64,000 nucleotides of DNA, from NCBI GenBank assembly GCA_002633005.1, contig NMRA01000780.1, positions 62,001 to 126,000 of the forward strand, read 5' to 3'. This document shows, piece by piece, positions 30,769-42,900 of this stretch. A model generated the notes under the pieces. The model worked only from the letters and a program-made list of their open reading frames with translations, was not told the origin of the DNA and ran no database searches. A program made the translations under genes and the position numbers. Source of the DNA: Phoronis australis. Taxonomy: Eukaryota > Phoronida > Phoronidae. Numbering within the stretch: the stretch's first letter is position 1; each line of letters starts with the position of its first letter.

Positions 30769-31982
30769 ATGTCTGAAGATCAAGGCCCCGATATGATCAA
30801 CAGGGACCCAAATAACCTGAACGATAATGTCAAGGTATGTGAGTGCTACGTATCGAAGGAGTCTAAACGATTTTTTGTTGATGAAAAGTCTCACGCTGTC
30901 ACAACTGGTTCATCCGGCGTTTATAAATCTCTAAAATTGCATAGGGATTTGATATTAATCCTTTTATTACAGATAATGGAAATATAGTTTAGTTTTTTAG
31001 AGCGTCAAGCTGTCGATGACTACTAATGTGTGTACGGAACAGGAAGTGTTTCCATGTAAACGACCATTGTTTACAGCAGAAATTTATATTTCAAATTGTC
31101 GACTTAAAGGGACATTCTCGTCGAGAAAAGTAATTCTACAGAAATTAGGACTAGTGGTTAGTAACTTGAAGAAGTCTGCTCCATCCAATGATAATCCTAA
31201 AAATGCGTTTTTCGGTAAAACCTATAATGTCCCTTAAAAATGTCGAGGTAAAAACAGGAGCCCATTCCGTAAACGTAAGACATTCGCGAGAGAGTTACGG
31301 CGAGAGATATTCTCTTGTCAAACGGAAATATACCTTGAAAATTGCTTTCTGTTGCTCCCGCAATTCAACATTCTACCTTTGTCGGCGTTGAACCATTTCA
31401 GTGGAGGCTATTTTTTAATTTACGCGAATCATTCCCAGCGTTATTGACGCCAACTCGAGCTTTACGCACGCGTTATTTTTCTCTGTATTGCGTGATATTT
31501 CTGATCGTTGTCTTACCTATCTCCTCATTTGAAAATTGTAGTTTAAACTTATGAGTGAGCACGCGTCCAATGTCATAGTCAGTGAACCACGATGAACTTT
31601 GCATTGACCTGAGACTATTTTCTTATCCACGATGTTCTTTTGTTCACAGGTCCTATTTGATGATGTTATCGGTGAACCCGAAGGGGCGCACAGTATCGAC
31701 TGCGTGTGGCAGAATGCTTATAAATGTTTCAATGGCGGAAAGAAATGCTGCTATCTGTTCCTGACGGTCTTGTGCGGACTACCTATGGCATTGTGTTGGG
31801 GTTGTGAGTTCGCCTGCATCACCTTTGCACACGTCTGGCAGATCACGCCGTGTTTGCGATCATTCCACATCTGTTGTGACTGCGGGCAGAGGTTCTTTCA
31901 GACGGCCCTCAGTTGCTGCTTGGCTCCCTGCTGCGAGACAATTGGTCTGGTCTTTTCCAAGGTTGCCGTCACCCAATCATAG
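30769..31982 (+). CDS. Caveolin B, two exons, cysteine-rich
   Basis: Caveolin-family membrane coat protein. Exons 30769-30834 and 31650-31982, phase-0 intron at the same position as in the neighbours, 132 aa. The first exon is MSEDQGPDMINRDPNNLNDN plus VK; the second starts VLFDDVIGEPEGAHS (family signature), then the scaffolding-like segment with CVWQNAYKCFNGGKKCC, the hairpin LPMALCWGCEFACITF, TPCLRSF, and CCETIGLVFSKV. Sixteen cysteines follow the signature. The positions matching the three palmitoylated cysteines of human CAV1 (in VPCIKSF, QCISR and TVCDP) appear retained as TPCLRSF, CDCGQ and APCCE. A polyadenylation signal lies 113 bases past the stop. It is closer in sequence to caveolin C than to A. 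Confidence 0.95.
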
Positions 31983-32094
31983 GCTGTTTGATACCACGTC
32001 CCACCAACACATTGTCTACAGAGGATATTCAAATTTTTACTACGCTTTATTTTGTTTCCTGTGCCATCAAACGGTTAGACCCCGCGTGGCTATC

Positions 32095-32100
32095 AATAAA
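32095..32100 (+). terminator. Polyadenylation signal of caveolin B
   Basis: AATAAA 113 bases after the stop codon; a plausible short 3' UTR. Confidence 0.55.
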
Positions 32101-33236
32101 CTTGAGAAAGGCTCAAAACTAATGTTGGTCGTAAAAGTCTGCGTGTCAACTTAACTTGATTTCGAATTACACATGTATCTCAGCCTCGAACCCATTATTT
32201 TGTCCAGGGTGTCGACCTCAAATGTGCCTCTGGATCCGCGCTTGAGTCTGTGTGGTGGCGTTTTAGTATTGTACTCTTGCCGTGAAATAGAGTCATAGGC
32301 AGCTATATGATACATACACGAACTGTACATTGGATGCTCGTTTTAGTATTTAATATAGTAGATATAGTATAATCATTGCACAATGAATATTGATATTTGT
32401 AACTACACGTCTTGCCGCTGTACAGATTAACAAGTTGAGTGATTTAATTTGTTTTTACATTCGCAAATGTAAATGTTTGTTGTGATAGTTCTAATACAAG
32501 GCTCAGTGTTTTTGTAAATTGTTTCTCATTGTTTCTCGGAAACTCGGTGTGCCGAAGACTATGGACAAAAAAGGAAATGTGAAGAACTCACAACAGACAG
32601 AAATGTGTTTGTTGCAACCCTAATTACAGTCACCGACACATGCATACTTAGTCTGGAAACAGCTGCAGTGTGCAACTACATGTATATTTATTTTTTCACG
32701 GTGCAACTACATGTTTGGTATTTGCTTTGAAGTTCACTTTCTTCATACAAGTACAAAGGTATACAACAAAACAGAAAATACACCACAAATGAATATTGAA
32801 CATACAACACGGGAACAACAACACCTATTGACTTATTTCTACACAATTTCGCGTACAATGTTTTGGCATGGCCTCATGTTATGGGAGCAAGCTGTTTCAA
32901 ACAGTTGTAAACACGTAACGCAACACGAACGGTGTTTATGAATGGAGTGTTGTTGCAGATGTCATGAATTTCAAGTTGGCATTATGGGAAATGGATTTGC
33001 AAACCGAATATTGGGCTTAAAGGTCCATTTGTGGCATTTTGAATGATTTTGCAATGAACAAAATTTTAAACGTTTTGTCTATGTCGACTTGTTAGAAAAC
33101 TGATTGTCTTCCTAAAAACTCTTTGAAGCGACGATGTGGTAACGTCATTTCTAAAATATATTGCCTCTTCACATCAATCTATCCTATTTACATTGGCACT
33201 AGGTTTCGGTCCGGATCATTTCTCCGGTCATTACTT

Positions 33237-33420
33237 TCGGTGGTGCAGTGGTTAGAGTTCTGGACTGACAATTTAAAGGCCGTTTTTTTGTTTGTTCAAT
33301 CCCAGATTGCGTCAATAAACAGGAATAAAAATGCTCACCACTGACCACCACGAGTGTACCACACACCTGTGTTCAGTTACCTGAAGACGGTCGGAGAAAT
33401 GGTTGACCGAAACGTCATGC
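33237..33420 (+). mobile_element. tRNA-headed SINE with Penelope-like tail signature
   Basis: The head has box A-like tggtgcagtggttagag (33241-33257) and box B-like ttgttcaatccc, at tRNA-like spacing. About 75 bases on, it reads ctgaagacggtcgg and ttgaccgaaacgtc, the kind of tail shared by many Penelope-like elements and the SINEs linked to them. It is therefore probably a composite SINE; boundaries are approximate. Confidence 0.55.
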
Positions 33421-33885
33421 TAGTAAACAGGTTAGACGTTAGAGTAATAGATTTTAGAAATCAGCAGGCAGGTTAGATACAACTACAAATGGACCCATCT
33501 CGAGGGCGATATCAGCTCATCGATCGAGAGAGAAAAATCCCGTGGCTTGCCGGGTTTGTTTTCTCACGTGAACCGTAAAAACGTTCTTTTTGCCGAAGAA
33601 CTCGACGTGTCTAAAACTTTTTGTCACATGACCAGGAATGTATCACGACACGACTGGTAAATAAGACCGAGTATGCAATCTTTTTTGATAGCATATGGGC
33701 AAACCACAAAGTAGTGCAAACTAGAAATTCGTAAGCCCTTACATTTTATCATCTGCAAAACACTGAAACAACCAAACGCGCGACAACCGGAATTCCGAGA
33801 GGGTGACATGGTTACGATTGACAAATCGGGTGTCGCAACTGTACCTACTGTACTCCAGTCGGAAGGACATATAAACAACTTCTTA

Positions 33886-34169
33886 AATGCATGGGCTCAC
33901 CCAGAGGGACTCGGGAGGGCTCGAACGAGCCCCCCCCCCCAATTTGGCGAATTGGGCAAAAAGGTCCGCCTCAGCGAAACAAAAAATCCGAGTAAACGAG
34001 ACAAAAGTCCACAAAGTGCACAGGAATCTGCGCGGATGCACAATTCGTAGGCCTGAACCAAGTGGCCACGTTTTTTATTTTTTAGTCCTCGTTGATTTTT
34101 GTCAGTAAAAGGTCCGCATATCGAAAAATTCGAGCCCCCCCCACTATATTTTAGGCTGGATGCGCGCAT
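33886..34169 (-). repeat. Dispersed G/C-tract repeat, family R1 (copy 2)
   Basis: Reverse-complement counterpart of 1513-1764, with the C-tract near 33930, the middle block gcacaattcgtaggcctgaa and the end ttttaggctggatgcgcgca. Divergence by point changes and tract lengths suggests old copies. Confidence 0.6.
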
Positions 34170-34793
34170 ATTACAAGTCGTCACGATCAAAACAAATTAT
34201 TTTGCAGTGCGTTTCTCGACTCAGCTACATTGACCCGTCAGGCCTGAACCACGTGATGCTTACTATCGACAAAGGTACTATGTGGTAACTACAAAGTCTT
34301 TGCTATCGACACATTATTGAGGAGAGGGATAAAAATCAATTACACTCGTATTGGTGGTGTCTTGACCGCTTTGGAAGGACGAAAAGAATTTCTGCACTAC
34401 CTTGAGAATCGATAGAATCTTTTGTTATCTTACGCATGTATGAGTTTCAGAAGAATACCACCCTATCTGTAGCAACGCAGCGTGGGATCATTTAAACCTT
34501 CGTCATCCAATCAAAAATCCGTGAACCACTTGGCAGTCATGTTGTATCCAATGGCGTCAACTGATCTGTATCCAGTCCACAATGGATGTCATGGAGATTT
34601 CCGTAACCATGGGACCACGTGCCATCCGGGCATTGTTTACCTTGAGTTGTTACAACAATAGTTTTGCGGATGCAATAAATAACATATGTCTTTGTAATGA
34701 TCCCATTGGTAAAGTTTCAGCTAATTGTACAAGGGTGCAGCCTACCTGGCAGACGAATTGTTAAATTTTATTTGACCGAACAAGTGATTGAAA

Positions 34794-36993
34794 ATGGGAG
34801 ATACCTCAGACGCCGGTCCTGATATGGTGAACAGGGATCCAAATGATCTTAACTCCAATGTTAAGGTAACGTTGATTGTTGAAATGCATTGTGAATAAGA
34901 TTTAATTAAATAGATAATTAAAGTTAGGGGTTTTGAGCATTGTCAACATGCTTACAAATACGTTTTACCTGCTTTCTGCCAGTAATACTGTACATTAAGA
35001 TGAAAAATTACCTGATTATCTTTCTCGGTATTACCAACTTCAGTTACACATCATTAATTTTTAATGTTTTCGACTTGGAAACAAAAAATTGACACAGACG
35101 GTTTGAGTCAACGTGTGACAGGTTTTGATTAGAATAACGTTAGCGCAAGACCTCTGAAAGTATATTGTAAGAAACTTTCCGGTGCGGCGGTCAATCGTTA
35201 ACACTGCATCACACTGCTGTCGAAATAAATAAAATAAAAGGGGAAAAGTTACCAATCTGAAAATTTTTAACAAATTTCTTTAAAAGCGAATTTCATAGAA
35301 ACAACATATTTTTCAAACCGGAAGCCGTGACGTTTTGACCAAGTCGCGTGATACAATAACTGACGTGTCTGATATTGCTATTGCATAAGTTCAAGAACTT
35401 TTTTCTGGCATCATCAAAGAGTTGTTGCTCTACATGGTCCAAGGTTGTGACTAAAAATTGGTGAGCGTCTTGATCGAAAACGGTTCTCACAAATCCGAAT
35501 ACATGTACTCGGTCCAGCTGGCATTGCCTGGATTTGCTCATGATGCCAGAATTTCAGATTTGAAAAATTGCAATTTTTATTAATTGAAATTTCATAGAAA
35601 GGGTTTTAAATGCTTTTACAATATGCAAACTATGAAATTTGGTCAAAAACGATTTCAAAAAGCCAAGTCCCCCACTTTCATAGTACAGCAACTAGTGCCG
35701 ATATCCGCCTTGCACAACACAGTGCAGTTTTGCACTTCATATCGACTCTGACAGCTTCAAAAACAGTACCAGTTGTCAATTTAATCAAGTATTCTCAAAG
35801 ACATTTGTCAACGAATTTTCTTAAAAATTAATTTCTCTTGATGCTTTTCGATCGAACACCATCACCATCATTTTTGTCGTTGTCGCAGTCATCATCATCA
35901 TTATCATTAGCAGCAGCAGCACTCGTCATCTTCAGGTCAATTATCCGTCAGTTGCTACAACAATAACAACATGTAAATCAAGGATTATACCCTCGCTCGT
36001 CATAACTATTATCATCTCAATTGTGCCCCCAAATCCTGTTAAAATGGCTCTCAGCACATTTCAGACTTAAGAATTCCGTTTACGAAGGTGTACTTAGCTG
36101 ACGCTTTCGTAAAACTATCCCAAAAAATCACCATGTACTTCGTTATTTGTCGAGAAGTGAGTGAAACATGTCCACTAGATATGAATGACCGCCAGGGGGT
36201 CCCAGTAACCATGCACGCACATTAGAAACAGTGAACAAGGAAAATCCTAATCAATTTTCCACTCGATCGATTTAACGATTGCCATTCATTCGAACCTAGT
36301 TAACATCCCATCAACCATACTTTTACATCATAGTCGGTCACACGTGACTAATAATGTTTCTGGTGTAATAAAAGTATCGAAAATTCAAACTTAACTTTTA
36401 AGACCGAAAGTATCTTGAATCTATCCGTTGCTTGGCCTGCTGAATAATCACGGAATTTTGATTTTAGTCTATCGTCTCCCCTTCGTAAACAAGCGAATAT
36501 TTGACGGATGTAGTCTAAATTTGTACTTTATTCCCGAAAGACTTCCTTGCTCAATGGTTTACATGTATTGGTCAGGTCTGCAAAAATAATGCTGTTATTG
36601 TGTATGTTTGCATGTGTCAGAAGACCTAAACATGGGATGTACTGGGATTTTATTTATTTGCAGGTATTGTTTGAAGATGTGATCGGTGAACCTGAGGGAG
36701 CTCACAGTATCGACTGTGTCTGGCAGAACGCCTACAAATGCTTCACCGGCGGCAAGAAATGTTGCTATCTTTTTTTGACAGTCCTGTGCGGACTTCCCTT
36801 GGCGCTGTGTTGGGGATGTGAGTTCGCCTGCATCACTTTTGCTCACGTCTGGTCGATCACGCCGTGTATGCGATCATTCAACATCTGTTGTGAATGCGGG
36901 CAGAAGTTCTTTCAAACCATGCTGGAGTGTTTCTTGGCGCCGTGTTGTGAAACTATCGGCCTCGCTTTCTCCAAGATCAAGGTCAGCCAATAA
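34794..36993 (+). CDS. Caveolin C, two exons, cysteine-rich
   Basis: Caveolin-family membrane coat protein. Exons 34794-34865 (too short to stand out as an open frame) and 36664-36993, phase-0 intron shared with A and B, 133 aa. The first exon is MGDTSDAGPDMVNRDPNDLN plus SNVK; the second starts VLFEDVIGEPEGAHS, nearly the vertebrate FEDVIAEP signature, then CVWQNAYKCFTGGKKCC, LPLALCWGCEFACITF, TPCMRSF, CECGQ and CCETIGLAFSKI. Fifteen cysteines follow the signature. The open frame extends upstream of 36664 to an in-frame ATG at 36547, but that part is intron: the acceptor tttatttgcag precedes the signature, and the alignment with B starts exactly there. Confidence 0.95.
35870..35936 (+). repeat. 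Imperfect (CAT/CAG)n trinucleotide tract in the caveolin C intron
   Basis: A run of cat/atc triplets followed by agcagcagcag and tcatc. Simple-sequence DNA within the intron. Confidence 0.75.
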
Positions 36994-38924
36994 AGATCGC
37001 AGGCTCCTCGTGGCCATTCACGTCTACATGGACAACAAAACTGTCAAATTTGTATGTCGATGTTTTTGTACAGTGTGTTATTGATCTGAAATGAGCAAGT
37101 AAAACACGTGTTGGCGAGCGTCGTTACGTGGTGAATGTCAATAGGTGGCGTCATATTTTAGATTTTCCGTTACTACTGTAGTTCATGAATTTTAGGCTGA
37201 GGAGACCTATAAATACTAGTCAGTGAAGCAGAAACTACTCTGCTGCCTCTAGTTTAGAAACCTATAAATGTGATTGTATTTTTAAGCTGTGAACTCAGTG
37301 AACGTAATGTTTCAATATGTGTCACTGGTCATGCTCAGGGTGTATCTTCTTGGACTGTTATGATTCACATTGCATTTTGCCTGTTTAGTAGTGACGCCCA
37401 TCAGGCGAGGAAACGGGTTGTGACTGATCCCAGCATTGGCAAATGTACAGTTCGTTGAACTCAACACGATGTATATGCTCTCAGCAGCGACTTTTTCACT
37501 CATGCAACAGAAGTTCGCCCGGGTTTTGAAAAAGATCCGGCCTGTTTATTAAACTTATAATGTCTACTTACATTACATGTAGTTGAATAAACGCTCATGT
37601 TATGTCAACTCTATGGAGCACATAACTTTCAAATACGTTGAGTTTTATTTGCTGCCTTTACGGCAGTGAACATTAAATGAAAACTGAAATCCGTTCACAA
37701 ATCCTACCATGAATTTGACCGAGATTACTGCACATAGCAACACAAGTGCTGTTGATGAAAACGAAGCAGCAGAGTGAAACAGGAAACAATTTTGACAACT
37801 TACGGGAGGGCATTTTTAAAACATGCGAAACACAACTTTGTTTTGAAATCGCTTTATTAGCTTTATTGTCAACATAATGTTGGGATAGAAAAACAATTAG
37901 TAATTCGTGCGACGACACAAACTTTATGGTACCATAAACGTTGTGAAAGTGTTCTAATCTCTTAACATATCTTCAACTCAGGCCCGTAGGAAGGTAAAAA
38001 TTATTGGGGGGGCACCGATCCTGGTCGATACGTAACTTCTAATTTCGAAACCACTGCGTTGCACTGGGGTGTTTATATAGGTACGTTTTGAATTATATGA
38101 AAAAATCTGTCTACTAATAATAAGGTGTGTAACAGATGCAGTACTTTTAGAGTTATTTTTTGTTAAGATTGACTGGAAATTTTTGGAGCAACATACATGC
38201 CGCTCATACGATTACTCTTGCTGAACAGTAAGAATGATGTGTGAAATAATTATAAATGTTTTTATTTACTCTTCAACATCAATCAGTGGACGTTGCCCTG
38301 CTGCACACACTATAAGTTGATGAGACATTTGTATCAGTCGTGCCCCGTAGATTTTTAGATCTTCGGGTTGTCCTTACTGGCTCAGACGGTGGATGAAGAC
38401 ACATGCTTAAAGACGCAGTATCGAGTCTGCAGTAGCGGTGGGACGGTACAGTATGTAATGTTAGTTAACTACATTTAGCCAGAGTTCAAATTTGGTTCAG
38501 AAAACAATGCGCCCAGGACTGCAAAGCGCGTATTCCTAATGCGGAGACCGGAATCAACGGAAAACGAAGAATTCTGCGATTTCAAAGTTCGACTACTTTA
38601 GCATTTAAAAACAATATCACATAAAGATATAGCTAATCTTTGTAAGTGTAGTTACTGGAAAACTTCGTTTTACTAGTTACTAACCACTCTGAAGAAATTC
38701 TCTTATTTGTGTCTCGCGTGTACTATGGAATCAGTGCACGTCACAGCCAATTCGAGATGAAAAACGTACTCAGTGGTACATAAACGAACTTTCATAAAAT
38801 AGTTCTCTTATTTCCACCACGTTGCTCTAACTGCAGTCATTGATATATAGAGGAACTGGTGTCAGAGAAGTTACATCGAAATAGTTGAAGGAATTTTTTC
38901 ACATTACGATGATCCCAAGCGGTA
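36994..38924. other. Stretch between caveolin C and the EF-hand gene
   Basis: The two genes converge here. The likely caveolin C polyadenylation signal is AATAAA at 37586-37591; an earlier aataaa overlaps the stop codon and is too close to serve. A short fragment near 37980 (ggcccgtaggaagg plus a G-tract) resembles dispersed repeats of the window. No other gene recognised. Confidence 0.5.
37586..37591 (+). terminator. Possible polyadenylation signal of caveolin C
   Basis: AATAAA about 590 bases after the stop; the first well-placed match. Confidence 0.35.
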
Positions 38925-39973
38925 TCATGGTTCCTCGACCTTTGATCTTGACGGCTGCAAACGCCACGGTGCATTGGCAAACTCGTCTTCGTCGATTTCA
39001 CCGTTGTCTGCAATTTAAATAATAGATGTTGGACCTTTGTTATCCCTAGTAGAAACCTCGAATCGGTGCTAAGAAAACAATGTAAATTTGTTATCTGCAG
39101 TTAAAGTAGAAAGCTGTTCGACTGAATGTTCAGCACCAGCAGCAACAGTAGCAGCCAGCGGCACTACAGTAACGGCAGCCGCAGCAACAATCCAATTAAA
39201 ACCAATCACACGATTTGCAAACTGGGGCAATGATAAAACTTTTCCTACCGGTGCATGTTATCCCATGAGCCTCTAATGTTGGCCTAAATGCTCAGCCATG
39301 TATGAACATAAAGACCAAGAGTCTTAATTCTGCTGGAAACTGAATTCCGCCATAAGAAGCTGTTTAGTCATTTGCAATAGCTGACACACAACTGGGAGAA
39401 TTTTACTAGCCAACCAACGGTGACGTGTTCCCCAAAGGCACCGACGGAGAAATAAGTGGACTCTCAATCTAACATTGGGTCCCATGCAAGCAGTTGTCAT
39501 GAAGAAACATTGTAGATATAACACAATACAATTCACTCACCATCCTTGTCTGTAGCTTCAAACGCTTCCTCCAGATTTTCAGACGTTCCCGACACTTGTT
39601 TCAGTTCCTCAATGGTTATGCCCCCATTTTTGTTTACGTCATAATTTTCAAATTTAATCGGCATAGGCACGGGATCAAATTCTTCCAAAACATACTTTTT
39701 AAGGTCAAGATTCAAGTCGCTGATTTCCCCTTTAGTCAGGACTTCCGGTAAGTCAGACTTCTCTCCTTCCGGTTGCACGTCATTGTCCGTTTCTTCCTCA
39801 AGAGTTTCCTCCGGCGGGTTGGCCATTTCCGTTTCTATATGTTCGACGGCCATTTTTGTGCTTTTTTCGTCCAATATTTGCGCCATATCTGCGGGAAGTG
39901 CTTTGCCACTTGCGTGTTGTACTCCAAAGAGAGCAAGCACCGCCAACAGATGGCACCATGACCGCGGGGCCAT
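38925..39973 (-). CDS. Small secreted or luminal protein with two EF-hands
   Basis: Exons 39541-39973 and 38925-39007 (GT-AG, phase 1), 171 aa. Residues 1-23 form a signal peptide (MAPRSWCHLLAVLALFGVQH, cleavage probably after ASG). A strongly acidic linker with many Glu residues follows (about 30-95). Two EF-hand loops lie at the C-terminal end: DVNKNGGITIEE and DKDDNGEIDEDE, each with the required acidic positions 1 and 12 and Gly at position 6; the intron splits the second loop. The tail is short (APWRLQPSRSKVEEP) and has no HDEL/KDEL-type retrieval signal, so secretion is as likely as ER residence. Size and layout recall MCFD2 or CGREF1 type proteins, but I do not see enough to name it. 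A calcium-dependent role is inferred from the loops. Confidence 0.85.
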
Positions 39974-42900
39974 TGTGCAGACTGTAGAACAAGATTCTGT
40001 ACTCTTTCTTCCTCCTGAAACAAAAACATAATGATTACTCTGTATCAGTGAACCGGATTTTCAGAGCCTGATATGAGGCGCTGTATCTGTACACCTGTAT
40101 ACATCGCGCGAAATCCACTTGTTTTGATCTCCTGACGGCAGCCATATTAGGAAAAGAGGATCATTTAAAAGACATGCTTCGACTGCAAACTTCCTAGAAC
40201 TTTGTGAATAACGTTGTTCATCCGCGTATATTAAGAAAGCTAAGGAAAAATATATTTGGAGTTATTCTACTGTTTGTTAATTATAAAACATCCAATACAA
40301 GTGTAAGAGGGTCACACCAGGATAATCACCCCTTATGTACCATGTAAGATTTGCACCAGTATTGCATTTGAAGCAATCTGCGATGGTTTCGGAAATTTCA
40401 CTGGAGTAAAACAGCGCCAGCAGTATGCAGATGTTCTGGAACAACCAGGTATTGTTCCACCAGCTTCCTAAAGGCGGCTTCACCTCAGCAGTATGCACCG
40501 GAAAACAACATGAGGACTTAGGCGAAATTTGATACATCAGTGCCTGACATGAAATGATAGCACTTAAGAGACATAACATCAGAAACACAATCAAAACAAA
40601 ATGTTCATTTTTGAACAATGCATGTTACAAAAATCTGTTTATAACAAGAATCGTTTTCGCTGTGTTGATCAAACTACGCCAAAAATAACATCGTCCTTAA
40701 TAGTTTGAAAATTGGGAGATCCAACATATAATCACTCATTTGAAATTACAACTGTACAGTGTTGCAGAATTTCTTGTAGTACATGTACATGTAAGCTCGA
40801 CCAATTTAATTAGATGTGGAATGTTCATGGATACTGCTTCAGAGAGTTTTTTTTTCGTATGCGTCAAAGTTTTGAATTACTAACATTTGCTTTTAAGCAA
40901 GTTAAAACTTTCAGCTATAAACGTCCAATTTGTCAGAACATGACATTTTCATTTAGCGTTTTCTCATCCATTCCTGGAAGCTACAAAGCCATTGATTTAA
41001 CCGTATAGCCTGCGAACTTGACAAAGCCACTTGAAACAAGCTGTGGCCGGGATTTGGCGCATTATAAAAACGATTTCATCGTCGAGAAATTTACGTTCCA
41101 GGTCTACATCAATTAACTAATTGTGGTACACTCCATTGACCGAGCGCTATCCCTACGTGCACGTATCCACCGCGTGCTCCTACAACCTTTGGCAATACGG
41201 ACAACACGTTTGAAAAAACGTCACAACCTGGAGTCACCAAGTGGAGAGAACGGCTCCACCGCGAGTCGGATCACCTAGAACTTTCAAACAACATGTCGTG
41301 GAAATCGACATTTCGTGAGTCCATCAAGAAACAGTTCGGCAAAGAACCGAAATTGAAAAAGTTTTGAAAGTTAAACGGATACCAAACCCGATTTTGGCCT
41401 GTAAACGACGTTACCAACCAAATCCTTGAAACAAAATAATGCTCTGCAACCCTCGACAACCCTCAAATGTTTGCAGGAAAATTTGAAAACTCCTTTCAAT
41501 AACTGCTATACGGGCAACAAAAACCTCGAAAATGTCACTTATTGCATAAATTTACGAGTACTGGTCACGTGGCGCACTATATAACATCATGCTTTTCTTC
41601 GTCTGAAATTACATAAAAACTGAGTGAGGTAAGAAACGCTACTGTGCTGGCTTAGCTTGCGCGCCACCTATTATTGTCGGCTGCGTCTAATGCAGTTAGC
41701 AGCGTCAAGTGAGACACAGAAAGGAATCCCGAAGACCCTGCAACTTACAAACAAGTTCGTATTTTCAGATGAGCGTTGAAGTTGGATAACACTTCACTAG
41801 TCCGCAAAACCTTAATTTTGTATTGGTCAGGTGGCTATAGTCTATGCTGTGACGAAGAACGATTTTTGCGCATGTTCAGGAAGGAGTCCATGAAAAAAGA
41901 CCAATCCCTCACCCAATAAAATCGTACGTCACACGAATGACTCACAAGTATAAAAAGTTGACATGTGGACTGGAAATTACACCATTTTTGTGCGTGTCAT
42001 ACATACGTTGTGCAACACAACACCCGATAATACATTCCTTCCACTGTTAGAGCTGGTTAAAACTAAAATCAAATTAGGCCTTACACTAGTAAAATTGGTC
42101 TCATAATATTCCTTACTGCGTTAGGTTTCTATTTCCGTTGTCGACAAGCGACCAAGTAAATCTGTCAAAGTTTATTGTTATTGACCAACTCTGCTATTGC
42201 GAATTCGAAAATTCGGCATGTTGTTATTATCGGTGACTTGAGTATTGAGTTTCTACTCATTCAGTACTCAGATATATAGTCTATCTGAGTTCAGTAGCAA
42301 TTCACGATCAGATGAGCGTGGTAACCTTTTAAAACTCTTAAGTCCTTCGTTTGAGAAGTCATCATTGCGGCGACGTGAAACTTTGATTTATAAGATCGTA
42401 CAGCGTACCTTATGAGCTGAAAATGAGAAACTAACAGTTTTTCAACAGGCTAAACTCTCGATTGGTATACCATCTGTTCCCAACGCCCGCTTCATGTGGC
42501 CGGTTTCACATGTCCATGTACACAACTGCATGGTTGTATGCATTTTATTTACAGCGTACACATGTGTAACTGGCGACGATAGAATGCGATTCCGTGACCT
42601 ACATGTACACGCAGCGGAAATATTTACCTGATGAGTGGCATAAAAAGCAACGTCATAAAAATGAAGTTCTAGATTTTGTGTACAGGGATTGCTTGTTGCG
42701 TTGGCATATTGGCTAATCATGTTAATTAAAAATAAGGGGGTTTAACATTTATGTTGTCGACGTGTAACGGAGGTAAGCGAAAATCAACAAAGTGAAAACG
42801 AAAAAATAACACATTACTTTACGACTGAGTCAACATCAACAGTACAATACATTGCGATTTAAATGAAACACAGTGTTTTATGTAAACAGTTCCAAAGAAG

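Larger units (their letters stand above)
31983..34793. other. Stretch between caveolins B and C
   Basis: About 2.8 kb containing the caveolin B 3' UTR, a tRNA-headed SINE (33237-33420), an R1 repeat (33886-34169) and the promoter region of caveolin C. No further gene recognised. Confidence 0.55.

Noticed and set aside
36547-36663. Open frame extending caveolin C exon 2 upstream
   Set aside because: An acceptor precedes the family signature, the homologous start in caveolins A and B is at the same codon, and a proper first exon exists at 34794-34865.
40277-40618. 113-codon minus-strand frame with an N-terminal hydrophobic segment
   Set aside because: Signal-like start but no domain, no conserved cysteine pattern that I know, and no supporting context.
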